Shown here piece by piece: positions 61,136 through 64,000 of a stretch of 64,000 nt of DNA (positions within the stretch are counted from its first letter, which is position 1; the number at the start of each line of letters is the position of its first letter). Position numbers and translations under genes: made by a program. A model generated the notes under the pieces. That model was not told where the DNA came from, did not search any database, and saw nothing but the letters and a program-made list of their open reading frames with translations. Source of the stretch: Xenophilus sp003671765 (GTDB taxonomy: Bacteria; Pseudomonadota; Gammaproteobacteria; Burkholderiales; Burkholderiaceae_C); the NCBI GenBank assembly GCA_051414805.1, contig CP166702.1:3968001-4032000 (forward strand), written 5' to 3'.

Positions 61136-62004
61136 GCAACGCGGCACGCGGGGCGCCCGCCTCGCCCAAGGCCCCTGCGGCCCCGCCGCCGAGCGCCGGC
61201 GACATCGAGCTGCGCCTGCTGATGGAGGCGATCTACCTGCGCTACAACCACGACTTCCGCGACTACACCGGCGCCTCGCAGAAGCGGCGCGTGGCCTACG
61301 CGCTGGAGCAGATGCAGTTCCGCAGCATCTCGGCCCTGCAGGAGCAGGTGCTGCGCGACCCCGAGGTGTTCGCGCGGCTGCTGCAGTACCTCACCATCCC
61401 GGTGAGCGAGATGTTCCGCGACCCCTCGTACTTTTTGGCGCTGCGCGAGCACGTGGTGCCCGTGCTGCACACCTACCCGTCGATCAAGGTGTGGATCGCG
61501 GGCTGCAGCACCGGCGAGGAGGTCTACTCGATGGCCATCCTGCTCAAGGAAGAGGGCCTGCTCGAGCGTGCGCTGATCTACGCCACCGACATCAACCCGC
61601 AGTCGCTCGAGAAGGCGCGCCAGGGCATCTTCCCGGCCGAGGCGGTGCGCGACTACACCGCCAACTACCAGCGCAGCGGGGGGCGCCAGGCCTTTTCCGA
61701 CTACTACACGGCAGCCTACGGCGGCGCGCGCTTCGACCCGGCGCTGCGGGCCAACGTGATCTTTGCCGACCACAGCCTGGCCACCGACAGCGTGTTCGCC
61801 GAGACCCAGCTCGTGTCGTGCCGCAACGTGCTCATCTACTTCAACCGCCGCCTGCAGGACCGGGCGCTGGGCCTGTTCCACGACTCGCTGTGCTACCGCG
61901 GCTTCCTCGGGCTGGGCAGCAAGGAGAGCATCGATTTCTCTGCCTACGGCGAGCGCTTCGAGGCCGTGAGCCGGCCCGACCGCATCTACCGGAGGGCGAC
62001 ATGA
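61132..62004 (+). CDS. CheR-type protein-glutamate methyltransferase
   Basis: 290 aa. N-terminal Ala/Pro leader, CheR helical domain (MEAIYLRYNHDFRDYTGASQKRRVAYALEQMQF read in parts), VSEMFRDPSYFLALREHV, and the SAM motif IAGCSTGEEVYSMAI (GCSTGEE at residues 124-130), with NVLIYFNRRLQDRALGLF later. CheR enzymes methylate glutamates of chemoreceptors; no receptor is present here, so target may be the kinase coiled coil or a remote protein. GTG start overlaps the kinase stop; the stop overlaps the CheB start. Confidence 0.95.
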
Positions 62005-62600
62005 GGGGCGCGTCCCTGCCCGAGGTCGACCTCGTCGCGGTGGGTGCCTCGGCCGGCGGCATCGATGCGCTGATGCGCCTGTTCCAGGCGCTGCCCCAGC
62101 CCTGGCACCTGCCGATGGTGGCCGTGCTGCACCTGCCCGAGGGGCGCGAGAGCCGGCTGGTGGAGATCTTCGCGCGTCGGCTGCAGATGCCGGTGTGCGA
62201 GGCGCAGGACAAGGCCGACGTGGCCCCCGGCACGTTGCACTTCGCGCCGCCGGGGTACCACCTGTTCGTCGAGCGCGACCGCCGCTTCTCGCTCAGCTGC
62301 GAGCCGCCTGTGCTCTACTCCCGCCCTTCGATCGACCTGATGATGAGTTCCGCGGCCGATGCCTACGGGCCGCGCCTGGCCGGGATCGTGCTGACCGGCG
62401 CCAACGAGGACGGCGCGCGCGGCCTGGCCGACATCGGCGCGGCGGGCGGCCTGACGGCCGTGCAGTCCCCCCAGGAGGCCGCGACACCCATGATGCCGCA
62501 GGCCGCGATCGCGGCCCGTCCCCCCGACCATGTGCTTCCCCTGGCCGACCTTCGCGAACTGCTGATGCAACTGGACGCCCTGCATGCCGCCACCCACTGA
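62001..62600 (+). CDS. Stand-alone CheB-type methylesterase (no receiver)
   Basis: 199 aa, only the catalytic domain of CheB. The triad is intact: Ser17 in AVGASAGGIDAL, His44 in VLHLPEG and Asp137 in TGANEDGARGL. The N-terminal receiver domain that normally gates CheB by phosphorylation is absent, so control must come another way, for example by complex formation with the partner proteins. Start ATG overlaps the CheR stop (ATGA); the following kinase gene overlaps its end by 17 bp. Confidence 0.95.
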   Translation: MRGASLPEVDLVAVGASAGGIDALMRLFQALPQPWHLPMVAVLHLPEGRESRLVEIFARRLQMPVCEAQDKADVAPGTLHFAPPGYHLFVERDRRFSLSCEPPVLYSRPSIDLMMSSAADAYGPRLAGIVLTGANEDGARGLADIGAAGGLTAVQSPQEAATPMMPQAAIAARPPDHVLPLADLRELLMQLDALHAATH

Positions 62601-63771
62601 CATCGAGAGCAAGCTCCTCCTGGTCGACGACCTGAAGGAGAACCTCGTCGCCCTCGACGCGCTGGTGCGCGGGCCTGGCCGGCGGGTGTTCCAGGCCGGC
62701 TCCGGCGACGCGGCGCTGGCGCTGATGCTCGAGCACGAATTCGCGCTGGCGCTGGTCGACGTGCAGATGCCCGGGATGAACGGCTTCGAGCTGGCCGAGC
62801 TGATGCGCGGCACCGAGCGCACGCGGCACATCCCGATCATCTTCGTGAGCGCGGCGGGCTCGGAACTCAATTACGCCTTCAAAGGCTACGAAAGCGGCGC
62901 GGTCGATTTCCTGCAGAAGCCGTTGGACGCCCAGGTGGTGCGCAGCAAGGTGAACGTGTTCGTCGACCTGTTCGCCAGCCGCAAGGCGCTGAAGCAGGAG
63001 ATGGAGGCGCAGCAGGCGCTGGTGACGGAGCTGCAGGCCGCGCGGCGGGACCTGGAGCGCGCGGTGCGCATGCGCGACGATTTCATGTCGATGGTGTCGC
63101 ACGAGCTGCGCACGCCGCTGAACACGCTGTTCCTGGAGACGCAGGTGCGCAAGCTGCATCTGGCGCGCGGCAACACGCAGTCGTTCACGCCCGAGAAGCT
63201 GAGGGAGATGACCGAGCGCGACCAGCGGCAGATCCAGAGCATGGTGCGGCTGATCGACGACATGCTGGACGTAACGCGCATGCGCAGCGGCCGGCTGTCG
63301 ATGAAGCCCCAGGCCTTCGACCTGGCCGTGCTGGCGCGGCGCGTGGTGGAAGGCCTGACGCAGCAGGCCGAGGCGGCGGGCGCGAGCTTCCGGCTGGAGG
63401 CGGCGCAGGCGGTCGACGGGGTGTGGGACGAATTCCGCATCGAGCAGGTGCTGACGAACCTGCTGACCAACGCGCTGCGCTACGGCGGCGGCCACCCGGT
63501 GGACGTGCGGGTGGCCAACGCGGGCGAGGAGGCCGTGCTGAGCGTGCGCGACCGCGGCATCGGCATTGCGCCGGCCGACCAGGCGCGGATCTTCGAGCAG
63601 TTCGAGCGCACCGACTCGGGCCGCAGTCAGGCGGCTGGCGGCCTCGGGCTGGGGCTGTTCATTACGCGGCAGATCGTCGAGGCCCATGGCGGGCGGATCG
63701 AGGTGAGCAGTTCGCCGGGCGAGGGGTCGACCTTCACGGTGACTCTGCCGCGGGAGCCTGCGCCGGCCTGA
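62584..63771 (+). CDS. Receiver–histidine kinase hybrid
   Basis: 395 aa. N-terminal receiver with DD at 15-16 and phosphoacceptor Asp59 (LALVDVQMPGMNG), Lys in FLQKPLD; a short coiled coil (130-165); HisKA with His173 in SMVSHELRTPLNTLF; and HATPase with NLLTNALRYGGG, RDRGIGIAPADQ and GGLGLGLFITRQIVEAHGG. No membrane segment, so cytosolic. The RR-first order suggests it is switched by another kinase, plausibly the large hybrid kinase of the same operon. No dedicated DNA-binding output gene follows inside the window. Confidence 0.95.
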   Translation: MPPPTDIESKLLLVDDLKENLVALDALVRGPGRRVFQAGSGDAALALMLEHEFALALVDVQMPGMNGFELAELMRGTERTRHIPIIFVSAAGSELNYAFKGYESGAVDFLQKPLDAQVVRSKVNVFVDLFASRKALKQEMEAQQALVTELQAARRDLERAVRMRDDFMSMVSHELRTPLNTLFLETQVRKLHLARGNTQSFTPEKLREMTERDQRQIQSMVRLIDDMLDVTRMRSGRLSMKPQAFDLAVLARRVVEGLTQQAEAAGASFRLEAAQAVDGVWDEFRIEQVLTNLLTNALRYGGGHPVDVRVANAGEEAVLSVRDRGIGIAPADQARIFEQFERTDSGRSQAAGGLGLGLFITRQIVEAHGGRIEVSSSPGEGSTFTVTLPREPAPA

Positions 63772-63861
63772 GGACTGGTTGGTTCTGCGGGGTTCGGTGC
63801 CGTGGGCCTGAACCCGGCCGGCGGCGCCGGTGTGCGTTCTCCGGCTCAGGCTCGCGCTGAC

Positions 63862-63878
63862 CGTCGTGCGGCACGACG
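63862..63878. repeat. Near-perfect 17-bp palindrome after the signalling operon
   Basis: CGTCGTGC, one G, GCACGACG, about 90 nt past the last stop codon. Could fold as a short hairpin or be a protein-binding site. The remaining 229 bp to the window end hold no convincing gene on either strand. Confidence 0.4.
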
Positions 63879-64000
63879 GATGTGCTCGCCTGGAATCGAC
63901 GTGCTTTGGGCACTGCACGGCGCCGCGAATGGCGCCTGCGCCCGCACACCGGCACCACCGGCCTGGACGGTGGGGTGGATCGGCCGGCATGGCGCGGGCG

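Noticed and set aside
63772..64000. A gene at the right edge of the window
   Set aside because: Frames on both strands are short, Arg/Pro-rich and without motifs; no start with a ribosome-binding site was found.

Overview
The window is uniformly GC-rich (about 70% by eye), with compact genes, frequent 4-bp start/stop overlaps, GTG starts and no AT-rich islands. Gene content and order (folC–SPOR–cvpA–purF–metZ, gltX followed by tRNAs, pcm–rhodanese–tolC, Bug-type solute-binding protein) point to a chromosome of a betaproteobacterium in the Burkholderiales, most likely Comamonadaceae (Variovorax/Acidovorax-like). I see no insertion sequence, prophage, integron, CRISPR array or replication origin.

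Layout. 1-2.3 kb: gluconate module (MFS permease, cut by the window edge, and gntK) divergent from its LacI-type repressor, with two palindromic operators between them. 2.3-8.5 kb: OmpA-like protein, ChaC, lipoprotein Cu/Zn SOD, a cupin/MocR divergent pair, a MobA-like nucleotidyltransferase, a bestrophin-like channel and pdxH. 8.6-13.9 kb: AEC transporter, a ZnuD-like TonB receptor with a His-rich membrane protein, msrA, and a TetR regulator with its own operator. 13.9-24.7 kb: pcm, rhodanese, TolC-like protein, EamA exporter, LysR regulator, a phytase-esterase-like lipoprotein, an LLM oxidoreductase, waaA and phosphomannomutase. 24.8-30.6 kb: DNA alkylation repair (Ada/AlkA fusion plus ogt), EamA, a DUF1345 protein and two multihaem cytochromes c. 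30.6-38.1 kb (minus strand): folC–SPOR–cvpA–purF–metZ–gltX followed by tRNA-Ala, tRNA-Glu and tRNA-Asp, ending at a rho-independent terminator. 38.1-44.4 kb: housekeeping genes (Spx/ArsC-like, ppnP, murB, yajQ, plsY, ybaK) and small unknowns. 44.5-51.7 kb: a catabolic-looking cluster (VOC, CMD, LacI, two SDRs, orphan Bug protein, quinone-oxidoreductase-like MDR, AKR) with two perfect LacI-type operators in its divergent promoter region. 51.8-56.0 kb: a three-gene ABC importer. 56.2-57.4 kb: an alpha/beta hydrolase and a small acidic protein. 57.6-63.8 kb: an overlapping four-gene signalling operon (CHASE3/GAF hybrid kinase with three receivers, CheR, stand-alone CheB, receiver-kinase).

The most unusual feature that ordinary gene calling misses is a dispersed repeat of about 55 bp. 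It has two parts: a 17-nt GCTA...TAGC palindrome and a CGCCCG/CGGGCG hairpin with a conserved tail of the type GCTGCAGCCnGATTTT. At least eight full or partial copies lie in the 64 kb. Most are between genes, but three lie inside coding sequences, and all three put the 17-mer in the same reading frame, giving A-x-[DN]-S-[IV]-A. One of them supplies the C-terminus and stop codon of the Ada/AlkA protein.
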